64,000 nt of DNA, from positions 62,001 through 126,000 of the forward strand of contig NZ_WMLB01000022.1 of assembly GCF_009709675.1 (NCBI RefSeq), given 5' to 3'. The notes beneath the pieces are model-generated. The model was not told where the DNA came from and did not search any database. It saw only the letters and a program-made list of their open reading frames with translations. The position numbers and the translations under genes are program-made. Positions 44,747 to 51,897 of this stretch are shown here, piece by piece (the first letter of the stretch is position 1; each line of letters opens with the position of its first letter). The DNA is from Agromyces bracchium (GTDB lineage: Bacteria > Actinomycetota > Actinomycetes > Actinomycetales > Microbacteriaceae).

Positions 44747-44878
44747 ATGAGCTGGAGTCGCAGCCCGAATCGCTCAACGTGGTACGGGGAGCTCGCGGGG
44801 ACCGTCATCGTCGGTATTCTCCTGCCGGTCATGTTCATCGCGCTGATCGACCTCTGGACGACCGCAGGTGGGAGATGA
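44747..44878 (+). CDS. Small membrane protein, 43 residues
   Basis: MSWSRSPNRSTWYGELAG precedes one TM (about residues 18-37, TVIVGILLPVMFIALIDLW). ATG is preceded by a weak CGGAAA. Its TGA overlaps the ATG of the next small gene (ATGA). Codon use is less GC-biased than in the neighbours (AGT, AAT, TCA, ATT). Too short for family assignment; the coding call rests on the hydrophobic pattern and stop-start coupling. Confidence 0.5.
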   Translation: MSWSRSPNRSTWYGELAGTVIVGILLPVMFIALIDLWTTAGGR

Positions 44879-45045
44879 GCGCAGGGGTGGACCTGGGCGG
44901 GCGGTGGGGCGAGGGCACCCTTGGTTCTGCGGTCGCCTCGATCGGCTTCATCGTCGTCGCCTTCATCGTGGCCGAAGTGATGTTGATCCGATCGCTGTGG
45001 CGGCGATGGACGGTGAGGGCTCGCTGTCGGCGTCGCCGACGGTGA
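44875..45045 (+). CDS. Small membrane protein, 56 residues
   Basis: MSAGVDLGGRWGEGTLGS precedes one TM (about residues 19-38, AVASIGFIVVAFIVAEVMLI), followed by a strongly basic tail (RSLWRRWTVRARCRRRRR). It overlaps the upstream small gene by 4 nt. The two-gene pair of tiny single-TM proteins has no recognisable relatives that I can name. The basic tail could place it inside-positive with N-terminus out. Confidence 0.55.
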   Translation: MSAGVDLGGRWGEGTLGSAVASIGFIVVAFIVAEVMLIRSLWRRWTVRARCRRRRR

Positions 45046-45093
45046 TCGGCGACGTGGTCGAATTCCGTCACAGTCAGGCATCTGGGAGAAACC

Positions 45094-45462
45094 ATGGTCG
45101 ACGAGGGCGATCGGGGGAGAGCGCTGGCAGTCGCCGTGGCTGAGCGGGTCACCGCGAAGTACCCTGCGACCTCTGTCGAGATTCGCGACGGTGGAGGTTT
45201 CCACGGGACAGTCGCGACCTTCACCCCTCGAAACCCCGGCGGCGCCCCGCTGGTGTTGCTCGCCGCATATGACTGGTCCTTCGACATCCACGCTGGGCGG
45301 TTCATTCTCTTCGACACGGAGCCGATGGAGGGGAGCGAGCCCGAGCAGGTCGACCTCATCGTGGAGGCGATACTGGAAGTGGCGCGCGAAGGAGTCTCGC
45401 GGGGCTTCTTCGACCGCCTCATCTCATTCGGACGAGATCGAGTGGGGCCGTGGAGCAAGTAG
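45094..45462 (+). CDS. Hypothetical 122-residue protein of the inserted cassette
   Basis: GGGAGA 5 nt upstream supports ATG 45094. The protein is soluble and mixed alpha/beta: VAERVTAKYPATSVEIRDGGGFHGTVATFTP, then PLVLLAAYDWSFDIHAGRFILFDTEPMEGSEPEQVDLIVEAILEVAREGVSRGFF, ending WSK. No family is recognised; the pattern of an acidic D-T-E-P loop followed by an amphipathic helix resembles small immunity-type or SMI1-like folds only vaguely. It is the largest gene of the segment between the two ychF 3' copies. Confidence 0.65.
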   Translation: MVDEGDRGRALAVAVAERVTAKYPATSVEIRDGGGFHGTVATFTPRNPGGAPLVLLAAYDWSFDIHAGRFILFDTEPMEGSEPEQVDLIVEAILEVAREGVSRGFFDRLISFGRDRVGPWSK

Positions 45463-45473
45463 TGGACGGGTAT

Positions 45474-45492
45474 GTGGTGGAGTTCCGCTTCA
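45474..45492 (+). repeat. 19-bp direct repeat, copy 2 (ychF 3'-end remnant)
   Basis: Identical to 44708-44726. The surrounding frame (45465-45500) still reads DGYVVEFRFSS-stop, against [15 protein letters not shown] in ychF, so the copy is a diverged duplicate of the gene end and not only a chance 19-mer. Confidence 0.92.
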
Positions 45493-45512
45493 GTTCATAG
45501 TGCGCGGAGCAC

Positions 45513-45767
45513 TCAGACCTTCGTGACCCATCGCCAGAGCCACCAACCTACGGCGCCGATCGATACGACGACGAGGATCCAGAAGGCCGCCAGTCCGACG
45601 AAGGTCCAGACCGTCGGCTCCGGGTAGACGATCACAGGGCCGAACAGGCCGGCCCATGCCAGCAGGCCGAAGAAGAGGTATATCGCGTACGCCGTGACGA
45701 GGAAGAGCGGCAGCGCGATGAGGATCCGCGCTCCTCGAGTGCGCGGGTTCGGCGGCGGTTCCGACAT
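45513..45767 (-). CDS. Small two-TM membrane protein
   Basis: 84 residues. Proline-rich N-terminus MSEPPPNPRTRG, TM1 (about 14-35, ILIALPLFLVTAYAIYLFFGLLAW), short loop VIVYPEPTVW, TM2 (about 52-75, VGLAAFWILVVVSIGAVGWWLWRW). ATG 45767 is the first start that does not extend through a low-complexity shadow. Convergent with the ychF remnant. Function unknown. Confidence 0.65.
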   Translation of the reverse strand: MSEPPPNPRTRGARILIALPLFLVTAYAIYLFFGLLAWAGLFGPVIVYPEPTVWTFVGLAAFWILVVVSIGAVGWWLWRWVTKV

Positions 45768-45906
45768 GTGGCCCCCAGCTCGAGGACGCCTTCCAAATGT
45801 CGCCCTCCGCGCCGATCCTACTGGTCGGGCTCGCTCGCGGCCGCGAGCGATCGGTCGGAGACGACTGCGCTGCAAGTGGGTGGCCGAGCCCGACGAGCCC
45901 GACGAC

Positions 45907-46470
45907 TCACTCTGCCGGCGGCAGCCTCGGGTGGTCCGTGGGGTAGATGCCGATCGCGAATCCGTACGTGGTGTCGCCGGAACGCGGCATCCGGTCGAAG
46001 TCATCGACGAGCTCGGCCATCCGTTCCCAGAACTGCGACGCCTGCTCGTCGGTGATCCGCGCATGGCGGATGAATCCCCAGAGTCGACCCTGCTCGAAGG
46101 CGTTCGCCGATTCGCGCGCCGCTACCTCGAAGTCGTTGAAGTCGCCCGTCGCCGCGTGGTTCCCCGAGGGCTGCTCGAGCGCGATCGTGAACATCCGAGC
46201 CGTGCGCCCGTAGAACCGCTCCTCGATCGCGCGGACCTTCCGCGTGCGCACCACCCGGAGCAGGCCGTTCCTGGCCAGCACGTCGACGTGGTGCGCGACC
46301 GTGCTCTTGGGGCGGTCGACGGCGGTCGCGAGCTCGGTGACCGTGGCGGCCCGCTCGTGGAGGAGTTGCAGGATCGTGGTGCGGAGCGGATGGCCGATGG
46401 CCTGCACCTGGGCCGGCCGGGTCAGCACGATCCGATCCGCCAGCTCGTAGTCAGGGGGGTTGTCCGCCAT
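45907..46470 (-). CDS. ArsR-type winged-helix regulator
   Basis: 187 residues. QAIGHPLRTTILQLLHERAATVTELATAVDRPKSTVAHHVDVLARNGLLRVVRTRKVRAIEERFYGRTARMF is a HTH_20/ArsR DNA-binding domain; the rest is helical. No metal-binding Cys pair is seen, so it probably senses an organic ligand. Its ATG is 8 nt downstream of a TAGTCT box, so it too looks leaderless. Divergent from a dienelactone hydrolase-like gene over 67 bp, its likely target. Confidence 0.86.
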   Translation of the reverse strand: MADNPPDYELADRIVLTRPAQVQAIGHPLRTTILQLLHERAATVTELATAVDRPKSTVAHHVDVLARNGLLRVVRTRKVRAIEERFYGRTARMFTIALEQPSGNHAATGDFNDFEVAARESANAFEQGRLWGFIRHARITDEQASQFWERMAELVDDFDRMPRSGDTTYGFAIGIYPTDHPRLPPAE

Positions 46471-46515
46471 GGTCGATCAGACTAGCATCACGGAATGTTC
46501 GAGAATAGTCGATCA
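46471..46515. promoter_or_regulatory. Divergent promoter region with GTCGATCA direct repeat
   Basis: On the minus strand TAGTCT (46479-46484) is the -10 of the regulator. GTCGATCA occurs twice in the same orientation (46472-46479 and 46508-46515), 36 bp apart, flanking the core. This is a candidate regulator site shared by both genes. Confidence 0.45.
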
Positions 46516-46537
46516 ATGAGTCGGGGAGACCGCTGAC

Positions 46538-47116
46538 ATGGCCGAAGTACTGCTGTTCCACCACATCCAGGGCCTGACGGACGGGGTGCGCTCCGTCGCC
46601 GACGAGCTGCGACGGGTCGGGCATGTCGTACACACGCCCGACCTGTTCGACGGCCGCACCTTCGACAGCCTCGAGGAGGGATCCGCGTTCGTGCGAGACA
46701 CGGGCTTCGACGCCCTCTGGGAGCTCGGCAGCGCCGCGGCCGACGAACTCGGCGATGGGCTCGTCTACGCCGGGTTCTCGTTCGGCGTCATGATCGCCCA
46801 AGGGCTCGCGCAGACGCGGCCGGGCGCCCGAGGCGCCCTGCTGCTCTACTCCTGCATCCCCGTCTCCGAGTTCGGGGAGGCGTGGCCGGAGGGCGTGCCG
46901 GTGCAGATCCACGGCAAGGAGGGCGACGAGTTCTTCCTGGAGGACCTGCCTGCGGCGCGCGAGCTCGTCGCCTCGACGGCCGACGCGGAACTCTTCCTCT
47001 ACCCGGGCGACCAGCACCTCTTCGCCGACGCCTCGCTCGATGCCTACGACCCCGAGGCATCCGCTCTGCTCATGTCGCGCGTGCGGGCGTTCCTCGCCGG
47101 TCCGGCCGTGCGCTGA
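46538..47116 (+). CDS. Dienelactone hydrolase-like alpha/beta hydrolase
   Basis: 192 residues. Nucleophile elbow GFSFG near residue 80 with Ser in place of the Cys of true dienelactone hydrolase; Asp in EGDEFF and His in YPGDQHLFAD complete the triad. LLFHHIQGLTDGVRSVADELRRVGHVVHTPDLFDGRTF is the family N-terminus. A Ser nucleophile makes an esterase or a non-dienelactone substrate more likely. GGGGAG 15 nt upstream is a poor ribosome site. It is probably controlled by the divergent regulator. Confidence 0.85.
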   Translation: MAEVLLFHHIQGLTDGVRSVADELRRVGHVVHTPDLFDGRTFDSLEEGSAFVRDTGFDALWELGSAAADELGDGLVYAGFSFGVMIAQGLAQTRPGARGALLLYSCIPVSEFGEAWPEGVPVQIHGKEGDEFFLEDLPAARELVASTADAELFLYPGDQHLFADASLDAYDPEASALLMSRVRAFLAGPAVR

Positions 47117-47129
47117 CGCCCCGACGATC

Positions 47130-47159
47130 CCTCCCGCCGGTGATCGCGCCGACGGGAGG
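47130..47159. terminator. Bidirectional terminator
   Basis: An 11-bp stem CCTCCCGCCGG against CCGACGGGAGG (one mismatch) with an 8-nt loop lies between the convergent hydrolase and beta-propeller genes. Confidence 0.7.
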
Positions 47160-47170
47160 TGGTTCGACCG

Positions 47171-48775
47171 TCAGTCGAGGCCGAACGCGTACAGCTTGTC
47201 GTTGGGCATACCGAGGCCGAGGTAGTCGTACCCGGATCCCCAGTACACGGTCCCGTTCGAGATCGCTGCGCCCGAGATGCAGGACCCGCCGCTCGCGAAC
47301 GCCCAGAGCACCTCGCCGGTCGTCGCGTTCAACGCGTACATGTGGCCCTGCGGGTCGAGTGCGCACCCGAACACGACGCCGTTCGCGGTGGTCACCGGTC
47401 CGGCGGTCGATCCGCCGTACGTCGGCCTGGTCTGCCAGCGGATCTGGCCGGTCCGGGCATCGAGCGCGCTCCACACGCCGTCCGTCGAGTCGAGGTACGG
47501 GAGCTGGTTGCTGTTGGCGTTCGCGGTGTAGACCTGCGACCCGTCGGTGGCCGATCCCCACTCCAGGCCGCCGAACGTGCCGCCGGGACCCGCCTCGGTC
47601 GTCCACAGGATGGCGCCCGTCGCGGGATCGAGTGCCCAGAACTTCCCGCTCTCCTGGCCGACGCCGAGGGTCTCCACGCCCTTGTTCCGGTCGGACTTCG
47701 CTGTGAAGAGCATCGGCGCCTGCCCGAAGTCGTGACCCGGGCCGTGCGGCTCGGGGCAGTTGACGCCGTCCCCGAGACCGGGGATGCACGCGAAGTTCCA
47801 CGCGTCGAACGGCAGCGTCCGAGTGACCCACTTGATCGCTCCGGTCCGGAGGTCGAGGGCGACGATGGAGTCGAACAGGTCGTCGGCCGGGATGCACGCG
47901 CGTTGGGCGTTCGGGTCATCGCCCGCCGCCTCCACGCAGGAGAGCACGTCGTCCGGCAGGTCGGAATTGCTGCCAGTCGCGATGTAGACCGACTTGCGCT
48001 TGGTGTCGATCGCCGGCGAGCTTCCCGACACGGCCGCCCCCGGGTAGCCCACGTCCGCCATGTAGGTCGTCCAGAGGATCGCACCGGTCGCGAGGTCGAG
48101 CGCGACGAGGCTCCCGCGGAAGCTGCAGCAGGGATAGTCGGGAATCACGGCGGCGTAGTACGGCTCGATCGAGTCGGTGCCGACGTACACGACACCGTCG
48201 AACACCGTCGCCGATTGCGTGATCATCGCCGTGGGGTGATCCTCGACCTGCGTGCTCCACAGCAGTTCGCCGGTCGCCTTGTCGACCGCGACCACCTCGC
48301 CGCCGCCGCCGCCGAACGGACCCTGGTTCCCGAAGACCAGGGCGGTGTCGGTCACCGCCGGTGTCGCGATGGCCGTGTCGCCCAGAACGCCGGTGTACGA
48401 GCTGATCTTCGCGGACCACACCTGCTGGCCCGTCGCGCGATCGACGGCGAACAGGTTGCCGGCTCCGTCGGGGACGTACACCCGCGTCGCGTCGACGGCG
48501 GGCGTCGCCGCGACGTTGCCTCCGGTGGTGAACACCCACTTGACGGAGAGCCCGCCGACGTTCGCGGCCGAGATCTTCTTCTCGGATGCCGCGTACCGCG
48601 TGTTCTCGCGGTCGCCTCCGGCCACGGGCCATCCGTTGCCCGGGCTGCCTCCCGGCTTGCCTCCCGAGTTGCCTCCCGGGGCCGCGAGCGCGGCGCCACC
48701 GCCGATCAGGAGGGCGATGATCGCTCCTCCGGCGACGCCCGCCCGGACGGCATTCCGCCATGTCGTGCGCATCAT
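47171..48775 (-). CDS. Secreted PQQ-type beta-propeller protein, polyvinyl-alcohol dehydrogenase-like
   Basis: 534 residues. Signal peptide (residues 1-32, ends GGAALAA-PGG), Gly/Asn/Pro linker, then seven to eight propeller blades marked by repeats such as LFAVDRATGQQVWSAK, VVAVDKATGELLWST, LVALDLATGAILWTTY and MYALNATTGEVLWAF. A vicinal C216-C217 pair in DYPCCSFRGS matches the disulfide ring near PQQ in quinoprotein alcohol dehydrogenases. No heme CXXCH is visible, so electrons would go to an external acceptor. PQQ synthesis genes are not in the window. ATG 48775 or 48772. Confidence 0.82.
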   Translation of the reverse strand: MMRTTWRNAVRAGVAGGAIIALLIGGGAALAAPGGNSGGKPGGSPGNGWPVAGGDRENTRYAASEKKISAANVGGLSVKWVFTTGGNVAATPAVDATRVYVPDGAGNLFAVDRATGQQVWSAKISSYTGVLGDTAIATPAVTDTALVFGNQGPFGGGGGEVVAVDKATGELLWSTQVEDHPTAMITQSATVFDGVVYVGTDSIEPYYAAVIPDYPCCSFRGSLVALDLATGAILWTTYMADVGYPGAAVSGSSPAIDTKRKSVYIATGSNSDLPDDVLSCVEAAGDDPNAQRACIPADDLFDSIVALDLRTGAIKWVTRTLPFDAWNFACIPGLGDGVNCPEPHGPGHDFGQAPMLFTAKSDRNKGVETLGVGQESGKFWALDPATGAILWTTEAGPGGTFGGLEWGSATDGSQVYTANANSNQLPYLDSTDGVWSALDARTGQIRWQTRPTYGGSTAGPVTTANGVVFGCALDPQGHMYALNATTGEVLWAFASGGSCISGAAISNGTVYWGSGYDYLGLGMPNDKLYAFGLD

Positions 48776-48879
48776 CGCACCCCTCTCTCACCGTCTGAAC
48801 GGGTCACGAGTGGAACTGCGGCACACGCTACGACTGCCCTTGCGCGGCGGACAGGCCCCGTACGGGGGCCGTCACGCCG

Positions 48880-49173
48880 TCACTCGAGCGGGCTGACGAC
48901 GGTCACGCGGAACGGCTCGGCCATGAGCTCTGCCAGCGGTCCGAAGGCGTTCGTGGCCATCGCGTCCTCCAGGTGCTCCATGCGGGCCTCGACCGAGTCC
49001 CAGTCGGCGATCTCCACGAGCAGGTCGGGGTCGTCGAGCACCTCGTAGCGGGTGCTGCCGAGGAACCCGCGTCGCCCCCGCCCGCGCGTGGCGACGAGGT
49101 CGTCGAGCAGGCGCCTGAGCTCGTCCCGCCTGCCGGGCTGGGCCTTCATCTCGATGATCACCTTGATGGCCAT
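48880..49173 (-). CDS. Antibiotic biosynthesis monooxygenase (ABM) domain protein
   Basis: 97 residues: MAIKVIIEMKAQPGRRDELRRLLDDLVATRGRGRRGFLGSTRYEVLDDPDLLVEIADWDSVEARMEHLED, one complete ABM dimeric ferredoxin-like domain. Such small proteins oxidise quinones or cleave heme, or act as non-catalytic dimers. ATG 49173 is chosen because GAGGAAG lies about 11 nt upstream and the fold starts there. It is separated from the propeller gene by about 100 bp. Confidence 0.82.
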   Translation of the reverse strand: MAIKVIIEMKAQPGRRDELRRLLDDLVATRGRGRRGFLGSTRYEVLDDPDLLVEIADWDSVEARMEHLEDAMATNAFGPLAELMAEPFRVTVVSPLE

Positions 49174-49350
49174 GTCACACCACTTCCTCGTGCTGGAGAT
49201 CGGCGCGGACGGAGGCGCCGCCCAGAGGCTACGCCGGTCGCGCGCCGTCCGGCAGTCCCCGATCCGCCGCATCGTTCGCAGCCTCGCCGCCGGAAGTCGG
49301 AGGTCGCGGGAACTCGGCACGAATCAACATGAGCAAACGTCAGGAATCTC

Positions 49351-49378
49351 TTGCGTCCCGGGCTGAGCGGCGTATGAT
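49351..49378 (+). promoter_or_regulatory. Sigma-70 promoter
   Basis: TTGCGT (49351-49356), 16-nt spacer, TATGAT (49373-49378). The start would be near 49385, about 200 nt before the sigma-factor gene. Confidence 0.6.
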
Positions 49379-49389
49379 CGTGTTCACCA

Positions 49390-49446
49390 CCGGAGGACGC
49401 TCCGGCATAGAAAGGCCCCGACGAGTCGACAGACGCCGAGGCCTTT
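49390..49446 (+). ncRNA. Candidate structured leader or small RNA
   Basis: Immediately after the promoter come a perfect 6-bp hairpin CCGGAG-GACG-CTCCGG (49390-49405) and a longer imperfect hairpin with terminal stem AAAGGCC/GGCCTTT (49411-49446). The second is terminator-like but lacks a T-run. It could be a short RNA of about 65 nt or an attenuator for the sigma gene. Confidence 0.35.
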
Positions 49447-49592
49447 CAGGCTGTCCGGGGTGTTTCGGCAGCGGAAGCCGTGTTCACCCGGTTCCGCGTC
49501 GCGTGCAAGACTCGCCTCAGTCGCGACACAAGCATGGCGTGAGGATCGCCAGCACCGACGCCGCAGACGCCGACACGACCCGGGGGGTGGCG

Positions 49593-50123
49593 ATGCCCGA
49601 TGCAGCCGAACCGCCCGCGACGCCGACGCACGGAGACGACCTCGCCTGGTTCACCGACGTCGTGCACGAGCACTCGCGCGCACTCGTGAAGTACTTCGCG
49701 CGGCGCGGCCCGAGGCAGGATGCCGAGGACCTCGCGGCCGACGTGTTCGCGACCGCGTGGCGGCGCCGCGACGACGTGCCGCGCGAGGCGGTGCTGCCGT
49801 GGCTGTACCGCACTGCCGGGTTCACGCTCGCCAACCACCGGCGAAAGCTCGTCGACCTCCCCGTCGAGCACGTTCCCGACGCGGGAACCTCGCGTGTCGA
49901 CGAGGACCCGGAGCTCAGCGCGCTGTTCGACGCCGAACTGCGTGGGGCGCTCCTGAGCATCGGCGAACGCGATCGGCACATCATCCTGCTCCACGCGTGG
50001 GAGGGCCTCGACGGCGAGTCGCTCGCCGAGGTGCTCGGCATCTCGCGATCGGGGGCGGATGCCGCGCTCTCGCGTGCCCGCAAGCGCCTCCGCGAGGCGT
50101 GGGGCGAGCGCACGTCGTTCTGA
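49593..50123 (+). CDS. ECF-type RNA polymerase sigma factor
   Basis: About 176 residues. Region 2: DLAWFTDVVHEHSRALVKYFARRGPRQDAEDLAADVFATAWRRRDDVP, with LPWLYRTAGFTLANHRR; region 4: LLSIGERDRHIILLHAWEGLDGESLAEVLGISRSGADAALSRARKRLREAW. ATG 49593 or GTG 49587 fits the usual length; a GTG at 49539 would add 18 residues. The next gene encodes a single-TM protein with an N-terminal cytoplasmic part of the size expected for an anti-sigma factor. Confidence 0.88.
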   Translation: MPDAAEPPATPTHGDDLAWFTDVVHEHSRALVKYFARRGPRQDAEDLAADVFATAWRRRDDVPREAVLPWLYRTAGFTLANHRRKLVDLPVEHVPDAGTSRVDEDPELSALFDAELRGALLSIGERDRHIILLHAWEGLDGESLAEVLGISRSGADAALSRARKRLREAWGERTSF

Positions 50124-50199
50124 ACCGTGCAAGGTTCCGCCGACGCGGGACACATGCAGGGTGAGAGAGTCCGGCAGGAACACGAACGAGGTGGGCGAC

Positions 50200-51543
50200 A
50201 TGGACGAGCGCGAGGAACGCCGCGATCCGATCGACGAGCTGCGGGCGGCCGATCCCGCGGAGGGCGTCGAGCCGCGCGCCGGCTTCGCCGACGAGGTCGT
50301 CGCGCGCGTCGCGGACGAGAGCGCGGTCGCGGCATCGCAGGCGAGTGCGATCAAGACGACGGATGCCGCGGCATCCGCCCGCCCGCCGGTCGCCGACCTC
50401 ACGGCCGAACGCACCCGCCGGCGCCCGCGCTGGCTCCCGGTCGCCGCCGTCGCGGCGTCGCTCGCCGTCGTCGGCGCAGTCGGCTACGGCGTCGGCGCCG
50501 CCACCGGAACGACGACGAATCTCGCGGATGCCGCCGCCCCGCCGATCTCGCTGCAGCGTCAGGCCGGCGCGGGGACGACCGAAGCCGGGCCCGTCGCGCC
50601 CGGTGCGGCGGCCGACTCGCGGTTCACCGGCGCCGGCGCCGCCGACCTGTCGTACCCGTACGGCTTCGGGCGCAACGCGTTCCACGCGAGCGGGCTGTCG
50701 ACGGAGGGCGGCACGGCCGCCGCGTACGCGTTCGACGCGCCCGCGGCATCCGACACGGCCACCATCGCGGCGCTCGCCGCCGCGCTCGGCGTCGAGGGGG
50801 AGCCCGTGCTCGCCGACGGGGCCTGGACGGTCGGCCCGTCGGACGGTTCGGCGCCGACGCTGTGGGTGTCGCTCGACGGCACGATGAGCTTCTCGTACAC
50901 CGATCCCGGACTCGACCCCTGGGTCTGCGAGGACGGCGCGGACGTGTGCGAGCCGTCAGGCGAGATCCCGAGCGAGCAGGTCGCGATCGACGCGCTCCGG
51001 CAGCTGCTCGCCGACGCGGGGCGCGACGCGGGCGCCTACGAGTTCTCCTCGGAGACCTGGGAGGGGGCGGTCACCCGCACGGCGACCGCGTGGCCGGTCG
51101 TCGACGGCCAGCGCGTCGACACCGGCTGGTCCGTCGAGGTCACGAACGACGGCCTGTACAGCGCCTACGGCGCGCTCGCCGAGCTCGTGCCGCTCGGCGA
51201 CTACCCGGTGGTGAGCGAACAGGAGGCGTTCGAGCGGCTCTCCGACCCGCGCTTCGGCGCGCAGATGACGATCATGCCGTTCGCGGTCCGCGAGCAGGCG
51301 AGCGACGAGATCGCCGAATGGGTGCCGCCGACCGAGCTGCCCGCGGTGCCCTCGCCGGGCACGGCCCTCTCATGGCCGGTGAACGACGTCGACATCGTCG
51401 AGGCGCGCCTCGGGCTCGCGAGCCAGTGGCAGCCCGACGGCAGCGTGCTCGTGGTCCCGGCGTACGAGTTCACCGATGCCGCGGGCGGCGCGTGGTCGGT
51501 GATCGCCGTCGCCGACGAACAGCTCGACTTCTCGATGGAGTAG
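50200..51543 (+). CDS. Membrane protein, likely anti-sigma partner of the ECF factor
   Basis: 447 residues. Cytoplasmic N-terminus of about 85 residues ([37 protein letters not shown]), one TM (about 88-108, [24 protein letters not shown]) and a large extracytoplasmic domain rich in Ala, Glu, Trp. [10 protein letters not shown] holds a probable disulfide. The arrangement, gene order and 76-bp spacing fit an anti-sigma or sigma-regulated sensor, but no zinc anti-sigma HxxxCxxC motif is present. The outer domain is not recognised. Confidence 0.7.
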   Translation: MDEREERRDPIDELRAADPAEGVEPRAGFADEVVARVADESAVAASQASAIKTTDAAASARPPVADLTAERTRRRPRWLPVAAVAASLAVVGAVGYGVGAATGTTTNLADAAAPPISLQRQAGAGTTEAGPVAPGAAADSRFTGAGAADLSYPYGFGRNAFHASGLSTEGGTAAAYAFDAPAASDTATIAALAAALGVEGEPVLADGAWTVGPSDGSAPTLWVSLDGTMSFSYTDPGLDPWVCEDGADVCEPSGEIPSEQVAIDALRQLLADAGRDAGAYEFSSETWEGAVTRTATAWPVVDGQRVDTGWSVEVTNDGLYSAYGALAELVPLGDYPVVSEQEAFERLSDPRFGAQMTIMPFAVREQASDEIAEWVPPTELPAVPSPGTALSWPVNDVDIVEARLGLASQWQPDGSVLVVPAYEFTDAAGGAWSVIAVADEQLDFSME

Positions 51544-51640
51544 GCGCCGCTCGGCCGGTCGCCCGAGCCCTGTCGGCGCCGGGGCGATCGGGCTATGGTC
51601 GAGGCAACCCGCGACGGTGCGGGAGGGGGAGCCGAAGCAC

Positions 51641-51850
51641 ATGAGCGATCACGTCTACCGCGTCACCGAGATCGTCGGGAGTTCGCCCGACGGCACCGAC
51701 ACCGCGATCCGCAACGCCATCGCACGAGCGACCGCCACGCTGCGTCACGTCGACTGGTTCGAGGTCGTGTCGACCCGCGGCGTCGTCGAGGGCGGCGGCG
51801 TGGCGCACTTCCAGGTCACCCTGAAGGTCGGGTTCCGGCTCGAGGAGTAG
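51641..51850 (+). CDS. Dodecin family flavin-binding protein
   Basis: 69 residues: [68 protein letters not shown], a complete dodecin. The Trp in HVDWFEV stacks on the isoalloxazine ring; twelve subunits form a hollow flavin store. A TATGGT -10 (51594-51599) gives a leader of about 35 nt with GGGAGGGGGA as ribosome site. Monocistronic. Confidence 0.95.
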   Translation: MSDHVYRVTEIVGSSPDGTDTAIRNAIARATATLRHVDWFEVVSTRGVVEGGGVAHFQVTLKVGFRLEE

Positions 51851-51897
51851 GCGCGTCGAGCGCCGGGCGCCGTCGCGTCGCGACGGGTGGTGCGGCT

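Larger units (their letters stand above)
49174..49592. other. 419-bp intergenic region upstream of ECF sigma factor gene
   Basis: No convincing gene. It holds the 5' region of the ABM gene, a good sigma-70 promoter at 49351-49378 and two hairpins directly after it. An open frame from ATG 49329 joins the sigma gene but reads Arg/Gly-rich non-protein-like sequence. Confidence 0.7.

Noticed and set aside
49329-49592. N-terminal extension of the ECF sigma factor or an extra gene
   Set aside because: The reading is Arg/Gly-rich and crosses the hairpins after the promoter; sigma region 2 starts after 49593.
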